This document shows positions 17,815 through 25,519 of a stretch of DNA of 33,601 nucleotides, piece by piece. Made by a program: the position numbers and the translations under genes. The stretch is from Tissierellaceae bacterium (GTDB taxonomy: Bacteria > Bacillota > Clostridia > Tissierellales > Tissierellaceae), in contig JARIDA010000020.1 of NCBI GenBank assembly GCA_029257065.1, positions 1 to 33,601 of the forward strand, written 5' to 3'. The notes under the pieces were generated by a model. It was not told the DNA's origin, made no database searches, and saw only the letters and a program-made list of their open reading frames with translations. Within the stretch, counting starts at the first letter, position 1; every line of letters begins with the position of its first letter.

Positions 17815-18504
17815 ATGTCAGAATCAATATTAGTTGTAGAAGATGAAAAAGCAATAAGAAAATTTATTAAAATCAATCTAGAGAGAGAAGGATATAATGT
17901 ATTAGAATCAGAAACAGGAGAATTTGCTCTAGATATAATTGATAAAGAAAAGATAGATTTAATAGTATTAGATTTGATGTTACCAGGAATTAATGGAAAT
18001 GAAATATGTAAAAAGGTAAGGGGAAAATATAAAGATATAGGAATCATAATGTTAACAGCAAAAAGTCAGGATATAGATAAAATAAAAGGATTAGAAGATG
18101 GAGCAGATGACTATATTACTAAACCATTTAATCCAAAAGAATTAATTTTAAGAATTAAATCAATTTTAAGAAGAACAAATGTGGATGAAAAGATAGATGA
18201 CAATTTATCTTTTCATCCATTTAGTATGGATATATATTCCAAGAAATTCAGAAAAAATAATATTGAAATAAAACTTACCCCTATAGAGTTTGAAATAATT
18301 AAATTGTTTATAGAAAATCCAGGAAAAGCATTTTCTAGAGATGAGATATTAAACAAGGTGTGGGGATATGAATTTATAGGTGATACAAAAATTGTAGATG
18401 TGAATATTAGAAGAATAAGATCTAAAATAGAAGAGGATCCTGGAAAACCATTATACATACAGACTATTTGGGGAATGGGATATAGATGGAAAAATGATGA
18501 ATGA
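17815..18504 (+). CDS. OmpR/PhoB-family response regulator
   Basis: 229 residues from ATG 17815, with SD AAGGATGA overlapping the deacetylase stop. The receiver domain (4-118) has the acidic pair in VVEDE, phospho-acceptor Asp53 in VLDLMLPG, Thr81 and Lys103. The C-terminal winged helix (about 130-229) contains LTPIEFEIIKLF, VWGYEF, DVNIRRIRSKIE and a final IWGMGYRW. It is a DNA-binding activator or repressor controlled by the adjacent kinase. WalR, PhoP and ResD are close relatives in form; sequence alone does not decide which. The direct repeat at 16864-16880 is a candidate target. Confidence 0.95.
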   Translation: MSESILVVEDEKAIRKFIKINLEREGYNVLESETGEFALDIIDKEKIDLIVLDLMLPGINGNEICKKVRGKYKDIGIIMLTAKSQDIDKIKGLEDGADDYITKPFNPKELILRIKSILRRTNVDEKIDDNLSFHPFSMDIYSKKFRKNNIEIKLTPIEFEIIKLFIENPGKAFSRDEILNKVWGYEFIGDTKIVDVNIRRIRSKIEEDPGKPLYIQTIWGMGYRWKNDE

Positions 18505-19915
18505 AAAAATAAATAAAAATAAAAGTATAAGATTAAGACTTGTAAAGAGTTTTATGCTTATTATTATAATAACTGTATTAATATTAGAAATAGCCTTAAT
18601 AAGTGGAATAAAAAAATATTATTATAATAATATAGAAGATATCTTAACCAATCAGTTAGATTTCTCTATTAACTATTTGAGTAGATATCTAAGAAGTACT
18701 AATTTAGAAGATATAATAATTGATGATATAGATTTGTTTTGGAATCAGACAGCAGCACAAATACAAGTCTTTGATGGAGAGGGTAAATTAATATTAGATT
18801 CATTAGGCTCAGAGATAAATTCAATAGTTGAATTTTCAGATGTGAAAAAGGCTTTAGAAGGAAGAAAGGGAGTAGAAACTTCAAGTTCTAATTTATATGG
18901 TGAGCCGGTTATGAGTATATCCAAAGCTATAGAGATGGATAATAAATTAATAGGGGTTTTAAGATTTAGCACTTCCATGGATGAAACTAATAGCATAATT
19001 AGATTTATTAGTATGCTTTTAATCTCAATGGGATTTATAGTTGTTTTAATCTCAGGATTTGTTAGCTTGTTTTTAGCAAATTCAATAATAAAGCCTTTAA
19101 AAGAAGTTACTGAAACTGCAGAGCAGATGGCAGATGGAAGAATGGATGTTAGAAGTGAGATTGAACTGGAAGATGAAATTGGACAATTATCTAGAACTTT
19201 AAATTTTATGGCAGATGAAATATTAAAGAAAGAAGAGATAAAAAATGAATTTATATCTTCAATATCTCATGAACTAAAAACTCCATTAACTTCTATTAAA
19301 GGATGGTCAATTACTCTACAATCAGAAGATTTAGGTGGAAATGAAATCTTATCAGAAGGATTAGATATAATAGAAGAGGAAAGTGATAGATTAACTGATA
19401 TGCTAGAAGAATTATTAGATTTTTCTAGATTTGCTTCTGGTGGTATAGTTTTAAGAAAAGAAAAGATTAATATTAAAAAATATTTAAATAAAATATATAA
19501 ACAGTTGTATCCGAGAGCTAAATTAAATGGATTGAACTTTGAACTAGAGTTAGATGAAAATTTGGAATACTTCATAGTGGATAGTGATAGATTAAAGCAA
19601 GTTCTTATTAATCTTATAGATAATTCTATAAAATTTTCTAAAGAAAAAGGAAATATAAAATTAAAAGCCTATATAGAGGAGAATAATATAATATTTAAAC
19701 TAAGTGATGATGGCATAGGTATTGCAAAAGATCAATTACCATATATTAAAGATAGATTTTATAAAGGGGATGATAGTAAATCTAATACTGGAATAGGTCT
19801 ATCAATTGTAGATGAAATAATAAAACTACATTCTGGTGAAATAATAATAGAATCTGATTTAGGTGAGGGAACTGTTATAACCATTATTCTTCCAAAGGGT
19901 GAAATAGATTTATGA
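18494..19915 (+). CDS. membrane sensor histidine kinase
   Basis: 473 residues; ATG 18494 or the adjacent ATG 18497 may be used, both overlapping the regulator gene. Membrane segment 1 (about 14-34) and segment 2 (about 171-195) flank an extracellular sensor region of about 135 residues. A HAMP domain follows (SIIKPLKEVTETAEQMADG), then HisKA with EFISSISHELKTPLTS (His259) and a complete ATPase: N box LINLIDNSIKFS, G1 DDGIGI, F box KDRFYKG, G2 TGIGLSIV. No PAS domain is seen between HAMP and HisKA, unlike WalK, so identity with WalK is not supported. The signal is unknown; the neighbours suggest envelope state. The next gene starts on the last four bases (ATGA). Confidence 0.95.
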   Translation: MMNEKINKNKSIRLRLVKSFMLIIIITVLILEIALISGIKKYYYNNIEDILTNQLDFSINYLSRYLRSTNLEDIIIDDIDLFWNQTAAQIQVFDGEGKLILDSLGSEINSIVEFSDVKKALEGRKGVETSSSNLYGEPVMSISKAIEMDNKLIGVLRFSTSMDETNSIIRFISMLLISMGFIVVLISGFVSLFLANSIIKPLKEVTETAEQMADGRMDVRSEIELEDEIGQLSRTLNFMADEILKKEEIKNEFISSISHELKTPLTSIKGWSITLQSEDLGGNEILSEGLDIIEEESDRLTDMLEELLDFSRFASGGIVLRKEKINIKKYLNKIYKQLYPRAKLNGLNFELELDENLEYFIVDSDRLKQVLINLIDNSIKFSKEKGNIKLKAYIEENNIIFKLSDDGIGIAKDQLPYIKDRFYKGDDSKSNTGIGLSIVDEIIKLHSGEIIIESDLGEGTVITIILPKGEIDL

Positions 19916-21318
19916 ATAAGAAAAGTTTGATGTTTATATTGATAATAATGAGTTTAATATTATCTTCCTGCAAATTTGAAAAGTATAAAGTTAGTAATAC
20001 AATTAATAGTCCAAAGCTTTTAAAGAATCCCTTGGAGGGGGAATGGTTAATAGAGGATCAGAAGATAATACCTACTATAAATTTAGAAGAAGAGGAGGAT
20101 TTAGTAGGCAAAAGTGTTTATATTAAAGATAAAGCTATTTTAATAGGAGATTACTTTATTGAAGATATAAATTATAGTACTAAAAATGTTAAGGCTGAAG
20201 ATTATTTATTATATAAATATAAATTAGAACCAGATTTTTTAAAAATCAATAATGGTAGGATAAGTATATTAACAATAAAATCAGATGATCAATTTGTTCT
20301 AGACATTATAATTATAGATAAAAACAAAGCTATTATATATAGAAATAATAAGTTTATATATATAAATAAGATATCAGATCAAATTGACTCCAAGAAAATG
20401 GACATTAAGAATAATAATAGAATGACTAGGCTGGAGGACCCAAAAGATTTTAGTGAAAAATCCTCTAGTTCAGGAATATTGTTAGGTTTAAAGGAAAGGA
20501 TAATAGAAGGAAATATAGAAAGATGGGAATATAGAACTGTATATATAAAAATAGATGATTTGAAAGATATAAAAATATATGAAAAAGAAGACATACTTTT
20601 ACCTAGAAAAAACGGATTTTATGATGTTGAAATAGATAGGAAAACAAAAGAATTAATACCATTTGATAATATAAGTATAAAATCAAAAGATAATATTGAA
20701 GACTTACAAATACATGATTCAAAATTCTTTAAAGAAATATTATATATAGGAAATGATTATATATCCTTAGAAAATACAAATAATATGGGAGAAAAAACCT
20801 TAAGAGTATATCCACTGGATTATTTAACTGAAGATAAAAACTTATTGTTATCAGAGGCATTGGATAAAGAAACTATTAATCGAATATGGAAGGATATAAA
20901 AATAAAGGAAACTGAGAAAACTAAAATTTATTTTGATGAAAAAGATTTTGGACTTATGAGAAGAAATGGATATTGGATATTAGTAGGCAATGTTAAATAT
21001 AAATCAAATGGTGAAAAGAAAAAAGAAGATTATAATATAAGAGCTGTAACACCTAATTCTATTGTGAATTATGATGAACTTAGCATACCTTGGAGCTATA
21101 TAAAAACTAAAGTTCCTGATTTAGTTGATGCTTTTACATCTCCAAATGGTGATATATTAATAGTCCAAACTTATAATAAAATAAAGGGATATCATATATC
21201 AAATAATATAATAATAGATAAAGAAATTTTTAGTATAGAAATAGATACTAGAGAATCCATAATAATGAATGAATGGGCTATAGGTATATATACAGATTTA
21301 TGGGAAGATGAATTTTAA
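19912..21318 (+). CDS. lipoprotein of unknown function linked to the two-component system
   Basis: 468 residues. A signal peptide with lipobox ILSSC predicts lipid attachment at about Cys20 on the outer membrane face. The mature part is beta-rich by appearance, highly charged, and rich in Ile/Lys/Asp. Two regions look like separate folds: about 35-160, starting LEGEWLIEDQKI and alternating short strands, and about 270-465, including MRRNGYWILVGNV and AFTSPNGDILIVQ. I recognise no family. It overlaps the kinase stop codon by four bases and has an SD-like AAGGGTGA inside the kinase gene, so it is translated with the kinase. It may modulate the sensor or be an output of the pathway; both are guesses. 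Confidence 0.8.
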   Translation: MNKKSLMFILIIMSLILSSCKFEKYKVSNTINSPKLLKNPLEGEWLIEDQKIIPTINLEEEEDLVGKSVYIKDKAILIGDYFIEDINYSTKNVKAEDYLLYKYKLEPDFLKINNGRISILTIKSDDQFVLDIIIIDKNKAIIYRNNKFIYINKISDQIDSKKMDIKNNNRMTRLEDPKDFSEKSSSSGILLGLKERIIEGNIERWEYRTVYIKIDDLKDIKIYEKEDILLPRKNGFYDVEIDRKTKELIPFDNISIKSKDNIEDLQIHDSKFFKEILYIGNDYISLENTNNMGEKTLRVYPLDYLTEDKNLLLSEALDKETINRIWKDIKIKETEKTKIYFDEKDFGLMRRNGYWILVGNVKYKSNGEKKKEDYNIRAVTPNSIVNYDELSIPWSYIKTKVPDLVDAFTSPNGDILIVQTYNKIKGYHISNNIIIDKEIFSIEIDTRESIIMNEWAIGIYTDLWEDEF

Positions 21319-21319
21319 A

Positions 21320-21349
21320 TTGAGAAAAAAATTAAGAATTAGATATAAG
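21320..21349 (+). promoter_or_regulatory. candidate sigma-A promoter of the ClpP-like gene
   Basis: TTGAGA (21320-21325), then ATATAA (21343-21348) after 17 bases or TATAAG (21344-21349) after 18. It lies directly after the lipoprotein stop and about 47 bases upstream of the ClpP-like start, suggesting separate transcription. Confidence 0.5.
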
Positions 21350-21396
21350 GGTATAGTATATAGTGTGGATAAATATTTAATTAGAGGAGAGATAAG

Positions 21397-21972
21397 ATGG
21401 TAGATAAAAAAGTAGATAAAAATTCAAAGGACAGATTGGAAAATAGGTTGTTTGATTCTAGAATAATTCTTATATATGGTGAGATTAATCAAGAAGTAGC
21501 GGAAAGAGTTAGTAAGGAATTATTAGCTCTTCAAGAGGTAAGTGATGACCCGATAAAAATATTTATAAATAGCCAAGGAGGACATGTTGAAGCAGGAGAT
21601 ACAATACATGATATGATTAAATTTATAACTCCAGAAGTTCATATGATAGGAACAGGATGGGTTGCCAGTGCAGGAGTTTCCATATATCTTGCTGCAGATA
21701 AAGATAGAAGGTATATGTTACCAAATACTAGATTTATGATTCATCAACCACTTGGAGGAGTTCAAGGTTCAGCAAGTGATATTATAATAGAAATGGAAGA
21801 GTTACAGAGAATTAGATTAAGGATAAATAAACTTATAAGTGATTCAACAGGTCAGCCTTTAGAAAAGGTTAAGGAAGATACGGATAGAAATTACTGGATG
21901 AATCCTGAAGAAACTATAGAGTATGGAATAGCTAGTAAAATAATTACAAATAATAAAGAATTAGAACTATAA
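21397..21972 (+). CDS. ClpP-family peptidase paralogue with Ser-His-Asn triad
   Basis: 191 residues, the normal ClpP length, with SD AGGAGAGA. The fold markers are clear: IKIFINSQGGHVEAG (the usual SPGG is SQGG), GTGWVASAGVSIYLAA with Ser91, RYMLPNTRFMIHQPLGG with His116, and the C-terminal EYGIASKIIT. Aligning from the His without gaps, the catalytic Asp position (D171 of E. coli) falls on Asn165 in DTDRNYWM. Listeria monocytogenes ClpP1 also has Asn here, has low activity alone and works with ClpP2. No ClpX or ClpA lies nearby. I therefore call it a ClpP paralogue likely to form mixed rings with a main ClpP encoded elsewhere; that partnership is inference. Confidence 0.9.
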   Translation: MVDKKVDKNSKDRLENRLFDSRIILIYGEINQEVAERVSKELLALQEVSDDPIKIFINSQGGHVEAGDTIHDMIKFITPEVHMIGTGWVASAGVSIYLAADKDRRYMLPNTRFMIHQPLGGVQGSASDIIIEMEELQRIRLRINKLISDSTGQPLEKVKEDTDRNYWMNPEETIEYGIASKIITNNKELEL

Positions 21973-22008
21973 AAAGAAGGACCTATTTAGAGTTAGGTCC
22001 TTCTTTTT
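21971..22008. terminator. bidirectional terminator shared by the ClpP-like gene and the opposing operon
   Basis: A perfect 15-bp stem: 21971-21985 (AAAAAGAAGGACCTA) and 21994-22008, with an eight-base loop. A/T tracts at both ends give U-runs on either strand. It overlaps the last bases of the GIY-YIG gene (stop at 21983). Confidence 0.9.
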
Positions 22009-22258
22009 TATGTTTTTCTATCAAACTAAGTTTTTTGAGACGAGTTAATTTCTTGATGGCAGCTTCTCTTTTCATAGCCTCACTTTTGCTAGATAAGACC
22101 TCATAATAAACTAATTCAACAGGTCTTCTAGCTCTAGTGTATTTAGCACCCTTACCTGAATTATGAGCCTTAATCCTATTTTTCAAACTCACAGTCCAAC
22201 CTGTATATAGAGTATCATCACTACATTTAACTATATAAGTGTATTTTTCTTTAGTCAT
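21983..22258 (-). CDS. small GIY-YIG domain protein (YhbQ/YazA type, UPF0213)
   Basis: 91 residues. The single GIY-YIG domain is YTYIVKCSDDTLYTGWT (the YIV/YTG pair), then the Arg in LKNRIKAHNSGKGAKYTRARRP, the ELVYYE strand, and a C-terminal Glu-containing helix EAMKREAAIKKL. E. coli YhbQ, a member of this group, has been reported to cleave DNA; the cellular role is unclear. Its ATG overlaps the 3' end of recX by eight bases, so it is translated as the last gene of the hydrolase-recX operon. Confidence 0.9.
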   Translation of the reverse strand: MTKEKYTYIVKCSDDTLYTGWTVSLKNRIKAHNSGKGAKYTRARRPVELVYYEVLSSKSEAMKREAAIKKLTRLKKLSLIEKHKKEGPNSK

Positions 22259-22880
22259 CTAAAACTTCACTCAGAACCTTAGATACTACTGGAAAAGGAA
22301 AACCCCTTCTTTGTAAGTATCCACCTAATTTTCTGTATTTAGAATTTCTATCATCATTTCGATAAGAATAAATTTTCTTTTCAGCTAATTTAAGAGCTCT
22401 TTCATATTCTTCCTTAGAATCCAAATCTACAACCTTATCAATTATATCTCTTGAAACTCCTTTTTTTTGAAGATCATATTTTATCCTATAAGATCCATGT
22501 TTATTAAGATTAACCCTATCTCTAACATAGCTTTTAGCAAAAGATAGATCATCAATATAACCTTTATCCTTACAATAATTAATGGCTAAATCAATTAAAT
22601 CCTCATCATATTCTTTTCTTGTAAGATGATCCCTAATCTCTTTTTCACTTCTGGCCCTATAGGAGAGATAGTTCAAAGTAAAATTTCTAACCTTGTTTTT
22701 CTCTTCTTCTAGTAAAATATCATCTATAAATTCTTTTGTTATTTCCATATTACTTTTTAATCCATATTTATATCTTATTTCATCATAAAGTCCAAAAGCA
22801 AAAGAATCATCTATATAAATATTAACTCTATCTAAATTTCTTTTTTGTGTTTCTATTTTTGTTATTTTAATAAAAATCAT
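22251..22880 (-). CDS. recX: RecX, regulator of RecA
   Basis: Binds RecA filaments and limits their activity. Tandem three-helix repeats are visible, including LNYLSYRARSEKEIRDHLTRK, CKDKGYIDDLSFAKSYVRDRV and GSYRIKYDLQKKGV, with total length 209, as usual for Firmicutes. Start problem: ATG 22880 has the SD-like AAGG directly against it. The sequence AAGGATGA looks like an SD itself, exactly as at 17803 and overlapping the upstream stop in the same way, and the next in-frame codon at proper distance is ATT at 22871. Homologues typically begin about at the ITKIE segment, which agrees with a start near 22871. I give the ATG as the conservative boundary. Confidence 0.92.
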   Translation of the reverse strand: MIFIKITKIETQKRNLDRVNIYIDDSFAFGLYDEIRYKYGLKSNMEITKEFIDDILLEEEKNKVRNFTLNYLSYRARSEKEIRDHLTRKEYDEDLIDLAINYCKDKGYIDDLSFAKSYVRDRVNLNKHGSYRIKYDLQKKGVSRDIIDKVVDLDSKEEYERALKLAEKKIYSYRNDDRNSKYRKLGGYLQRRGFPFPVVSKVLSEVLDD

Positions 22881-22882
22881 CC

Positions 22883-23869
22883 TTAATATTTTTTTATGAA
22901 ACGAGCTGTCTTTTCTAATATATTAATTGTAGTGTAATCTTTTAATTTAGTGTCAAAGGAATGATCACCTTTTTTGTGAATTAAAAATTCACAAGGAATA
23001 TCTAATTCAATTGATTTTTTAGCAAATTTAACTGAGGAGTTAAAAGGAACTACATTATCTTCTTTACCATGTGCCAATAATACAGGTACCATATTTTCTG
23101 TAAGATAATCAATAGGTGAATAGTAATCATAAACATCATCTATTTCTACAGAACTACCTTTTAATGTTTGTCTTAAAGCTAATTTTGCGAAGATTGACTT
23201 ATTATCATCTATTAAAATATCTTTTAAATCTGTTGGTGAGTAATAACCAACTACAGATTTTATACCTTCCATATATTCTTTGCCTTCATTTTTATCAAGA
23301 GAACTATAATATGTGGAATATAATAGTGATAAATGGCCACCTGCGGATAAACCCATAAGGGTTATATTGGAAGTATCTAATTTTAATTTATTTTTATTTA
23401 GCTTTAAAAAATCTAAACCATCTATATAGTCAGAGAATATATCTGTCATCGTATTTTTAAATCCATATCTATAGTCAATACTAGCAACTACAAAACCTTT
23501 TCCTGCTAAATATTTACACCAAGAAACATTATTAGGTTGATTCCTAAAACCGGATACCCAACCACCACCATGACAAAAATAAACTAGAGGATAACTTTCT
23601 AAAATAGGTGAATTAGGATACCATATATCAACTTTAAGATCTATGTTTTCTGTAGATTTGTATATATGTGTTTTCAATGTAAAGTCTTCTTCAGTAGATA
23701 TAGGAACTTTAGAATTTAAGATTTTCCATATATATATAATTAAAGACATAAGGAAGTAAAAAACACCTAGAGCAAAATCAGCTACAGATAGCCATATGAA
23801 AATAACAAAGATATATAATTTATTTACTATAAAATACGAATTTTTTAATTTTTCTTTCCAATCTTTCAT
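22883..23869 (-). CDS. membrane-anchored alpha/beta hydrolase (esterase/lipase, HGGGW type)
   Basis: 328 residues from ATG 23869, with SD GAGGTG close upstream; a GTG at 23875 overlaps the SD. One or two hydrophobic segments (about 17-50) precede a catalytic domain outside or at the membrane. Motifs of the hormone-sensitive-lipase/carboxylesterase group are HGGGWVSG (oxyanion hole, 100-107), nucleophile Ser175 in GLSAGGH, then HGKEDNVVPF (Asp) and KKGDHSFD (His). All three catalytic residues are present. The substrate is unknown. It lies 15 bases after the upstream hydrolase gene and two bases before recX. Confidence 0.88.
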   Translation of the reverse strand: MKDWKEKLKNSYFIVNKLYIFVIFIWLSVADFALGVFYFLMSLIIYIWKILNSKVPISTEEDFTLKTHIYKSTENIDLKVDIWYPNSPILESYPLVYFCHGGGWVSGFRNQPNNVSWCKYLAGKGFVVASIDYRYGFKNTMTDIFSDYIDGLDFLKLNKNKLKLDTSNITLMGLSAGGHLSLLYSTYYSSLDKNEGKEYMEGIKSVVGYYSPTDLKDILIDDNKSIFAKLALRQTLKGSSVEIDDVYDYYSPIDYLTENMVPVLLAHGKEDNVVPFNSSVKFAKKSIELDIPCEFLIHKKGDHSFDTKLKDYTTINILEKTARFIKKY

Positions 23870-23884
23870 AAACACCTCATAATA

Positions 23885-24892
23885 TTATTTTTCTAATGGA
23901 TTTTCAGTCTTTTCCATTTTAAGCAAAGCTTTTTGTGACTCTTTGTCAGTAATATTAACCTTATGAAGAATATATTTAGCTAAAAAATATGCAAAAGGCA
24001 GCCAATTTACATGACTAATAGGTAATGTACGCTTTTTAGCACCCTTCATTTCGCTATATAATAGTTTTCTAGAAATCTTTGGTAATGTTCTATCAAAAAT
24101 AGCATCAATAAAAGTTAATTTACTACTATCCAAAAAATGAGCATAGCTTATGGGATCTATCTTGAATAAGGGATGTATTTCCTTAGAGTTAACCAATTCA
24201 TCAAAACCCATTTGTCTAACTAAATTAAATTGTTTATCATATGTTTTGTAAAGATAATCTTTGTCATGTAGATTAAACTTTGCTGTATATCCTCTTTTAA
24301 CCATTTTAGGTATAAAAGACACGGCAGATGATTCATGCATAATACTTGGAATATGACCACCTGATGTCATGAAAATGGTATGAGAAATATCTTTTTCAAT
24401 GGCTGCAATCATTGTAGAAACCATTCCTCCTAAACAGTATCCTAATAGCAAATTGTTATCTTGCCAAGAATTAATCTGTTTAAGCAGATCAATAGTTGAA
24501 AGCACATCTACTACAGCATGTTCCCAAAATTGAAACATGGTATTTATCTCTGGATACAAGTATGATTTACCACTAACAGAAGCATCTTCTACTCTTGTAT
24601 AGTTTCCAGGTAAAATGACTAAAGTTGTATTTACACCTACTGATGCTAAATGTGGGCCTAACCATAACAGAAATTTAATATTTCTACTTCCCAATCCATG
24701 TAAAACTATTGTAGATGCTCTAATTTTTCCTTTAGGTGTGTAATTATATAAATGTACATTTTCTGTACCAGGGGCAGGATTATTATATAATGTTTTGTAT
24801 CTTATATAGTTACATCTATAATTTTTCCCTTTATAGATATCTCCTGATATATATTTAATTTCTTTTTTATCATAATTAAAATTTATTTTCAA
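23885..24892 (-). CDS. alpha/beta-hydrolase-fold protein with predicted Cys nucleophile
   Basis: 335 residues from TTG 24892, preceded by the SD-like GAAGGGA. The core shows STIVLHGLGSRN (oxyanion region), a later WEHAVVDVLSTIDLL helix, and the nucleophile elbow LLLGYCLGGMVSTM with Cys153 in place of Ser. A candidate Asp is in DAIFDRTLP and a candidate His in LPISHVNWLPFA near the C-terminus. The G-x-C-x-G-G elbow is typical of PHA synthases and dienelactone hydrolases; the rest does not clearly match PhaC. No signal peptide. It is first in the operon with the second hydrolase, recX and the GIY-YIG gene. The activity is unknown. Confidence 0.85.
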   Translation of the reverse strand: MKINFNYDKKEIKYISGDIYKGKNYRCNYIRYKTLYNNPAPGTENVHLYNYTPKGKIRASTIVLHGLGSRNIKFLLWLGPHLASVGVNTTLVILPGNYTRVEDASVSGKSYLYPEINTMFQFWEHAVVDVLSTIDLLKQINSWQDNNLLLGYCLGGMVSTMIAAIEKDISHTIFMTSGGHIPSIMHESSAVSFIPKMVKRGYTAKFNLHDKDYLYKTYDKQFNLVRQMGFDELVNSKEIHPLFKIDPISYAHFLDSSKLTFIDAIFDRTLPKISRKLLYSEMKGAKKRTLPISHVNWLPFAYFLAKYILHKVNITDKESQKALLKMEKTENPLEK

Positions 24893-24942
24893 AATATCCC
24901 TTCTTTATTATAAAAATTTTTTAGAAACTCATATCATATTGT

Positions 24943-24970
24943 ATTATATATCAAAAATAGTTCTAGTCAT
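24943..24970 (-). promoter_or_regulatory. candidate sigma-A promoter of the hydrolase-recX operon
   Basis: On the minus strand, ATGACT (24970-24965) and a consensus TATAAT (24948-24943) are separated by 16 bases. It lies about 50 bases upstream of the TTG start at 24892. Confidence 0.5.
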
Positions 24971-25022
24971 AGGAGAGTAGGATTATTTAACAAGAAAAGT
25001 AGAATCTAAGTAAAATAAATAG

Positions 25023-25052
25023 ATTACTTTTGATCAAGTAATATGATAAAAT
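25023..25052 (+). promoter_or_regulatory. candidate promoter/operator of the FHA-rodA-PBP cluster
   Basis: Inverted repeat ATTACTT (25023-25029) and AAGTAAT (25036-25042) with a six-base centre. A weak -35 TTACTT (25024-25029) and a -10 TAAAAT (25047-25052) are 17 bases apart, so the repeat would cover the -35 and part of the spacer. The start codon follows 27 bases later. The promoter is weak by sequence; an activator or repressor at the repeat is only a suggestion. The rest of the 24893-25079 gap shows nothing else I can name. Confidence 0.35.
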
Positions 25053-25079
25053 TAAGAGAGAGTGAATGGAGGTATATAT

Positions 25080-25508
25080 ATGTATAATATTTTAGCATTA
25101 GTATTTAAATATATTTTTATAATAATAATCTACTTTTTTATATATAGTATTATAAGGCTTATATATTTAGATATAAGAGGTCTTAGTTTTATAACATCGG
25201 AGGACACTTCATATATTAGACTTTTAAATGATCCTGAAAGCCTACCCTTTTTAATAAAAGAATATTATGTCCTAAATAGAAAGCTAAATATAGGTAGAAG
25301 TATAAATAATGATATTATAATTCAAAATGAATATATATCTAAAAATCATGCTAGATTAGAAAAAAGAGAAGGGAAGTATTATATATCTGATTTAAATAGT
25401 TCAAATGGTACATTTCTAAATGGAAAACAAATATTAGGAACAGTAGAACTCAATAACAGGAATATAATAAAAATGGGTAATATAGAATTTGAATTTAAAA
25501 CAAGATGA
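25080..25508 (+). CDS. membrane-anchored FHA-domain protein
   Basis: 142 residues from ATG 25080, six bases after SD GGAGGT; an earlier GTG at 25062 lies upstream of that SD and is unlikely. One long hydrophobic segment (about 5-30) anchors it, with the FHA domain in the cytosol. The phosphothreonine-binding residues are intact: LNIGRSINNDI (Gly72-Arg73), ISKNHARL (Ser87, His90) and DLNSSNGTFLNG (107-115). FHA domains read Thr phosphorylation by Ser/Thr kinases. Its place before rodA and a class B PBP recalls the fhaB-rodA-pbpA cluster of Actinobacteria, suggesting phospho-control of wall elongation. No kinase or phosphatase gene is in this window. Confidence 0.9.
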   Translation: MYNILALVFKYIFIIIIYFFIYSIIRLIYLDIRGLSFITSEDTSYIRLLNDPESLPFLIKEYYVLNRKLNIGRSINNDIIIQNEYISKNHARLEKREGKYYISDLNSSNGTFLNGKQILGTVELNNRNIIKMGNIEFEFKTR

Positions 25509-25519
25509 TAGGTGATTAA

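Noticed and set aside
23116-23358. Plus-strand open frame inside the alpha/beta hydrolase gene
   Set aside because: It lies wholly antisense to a well-supported coding sequence, has no SD, and its Leu/His-rich product looks like antisense translation.
24893-25079. Possible riboswitch or small RNA in the divergent gap
   Set aside because: Only one short inverted repeat is seen and both leaders are short; no conserved riboswitch core is recognisable.
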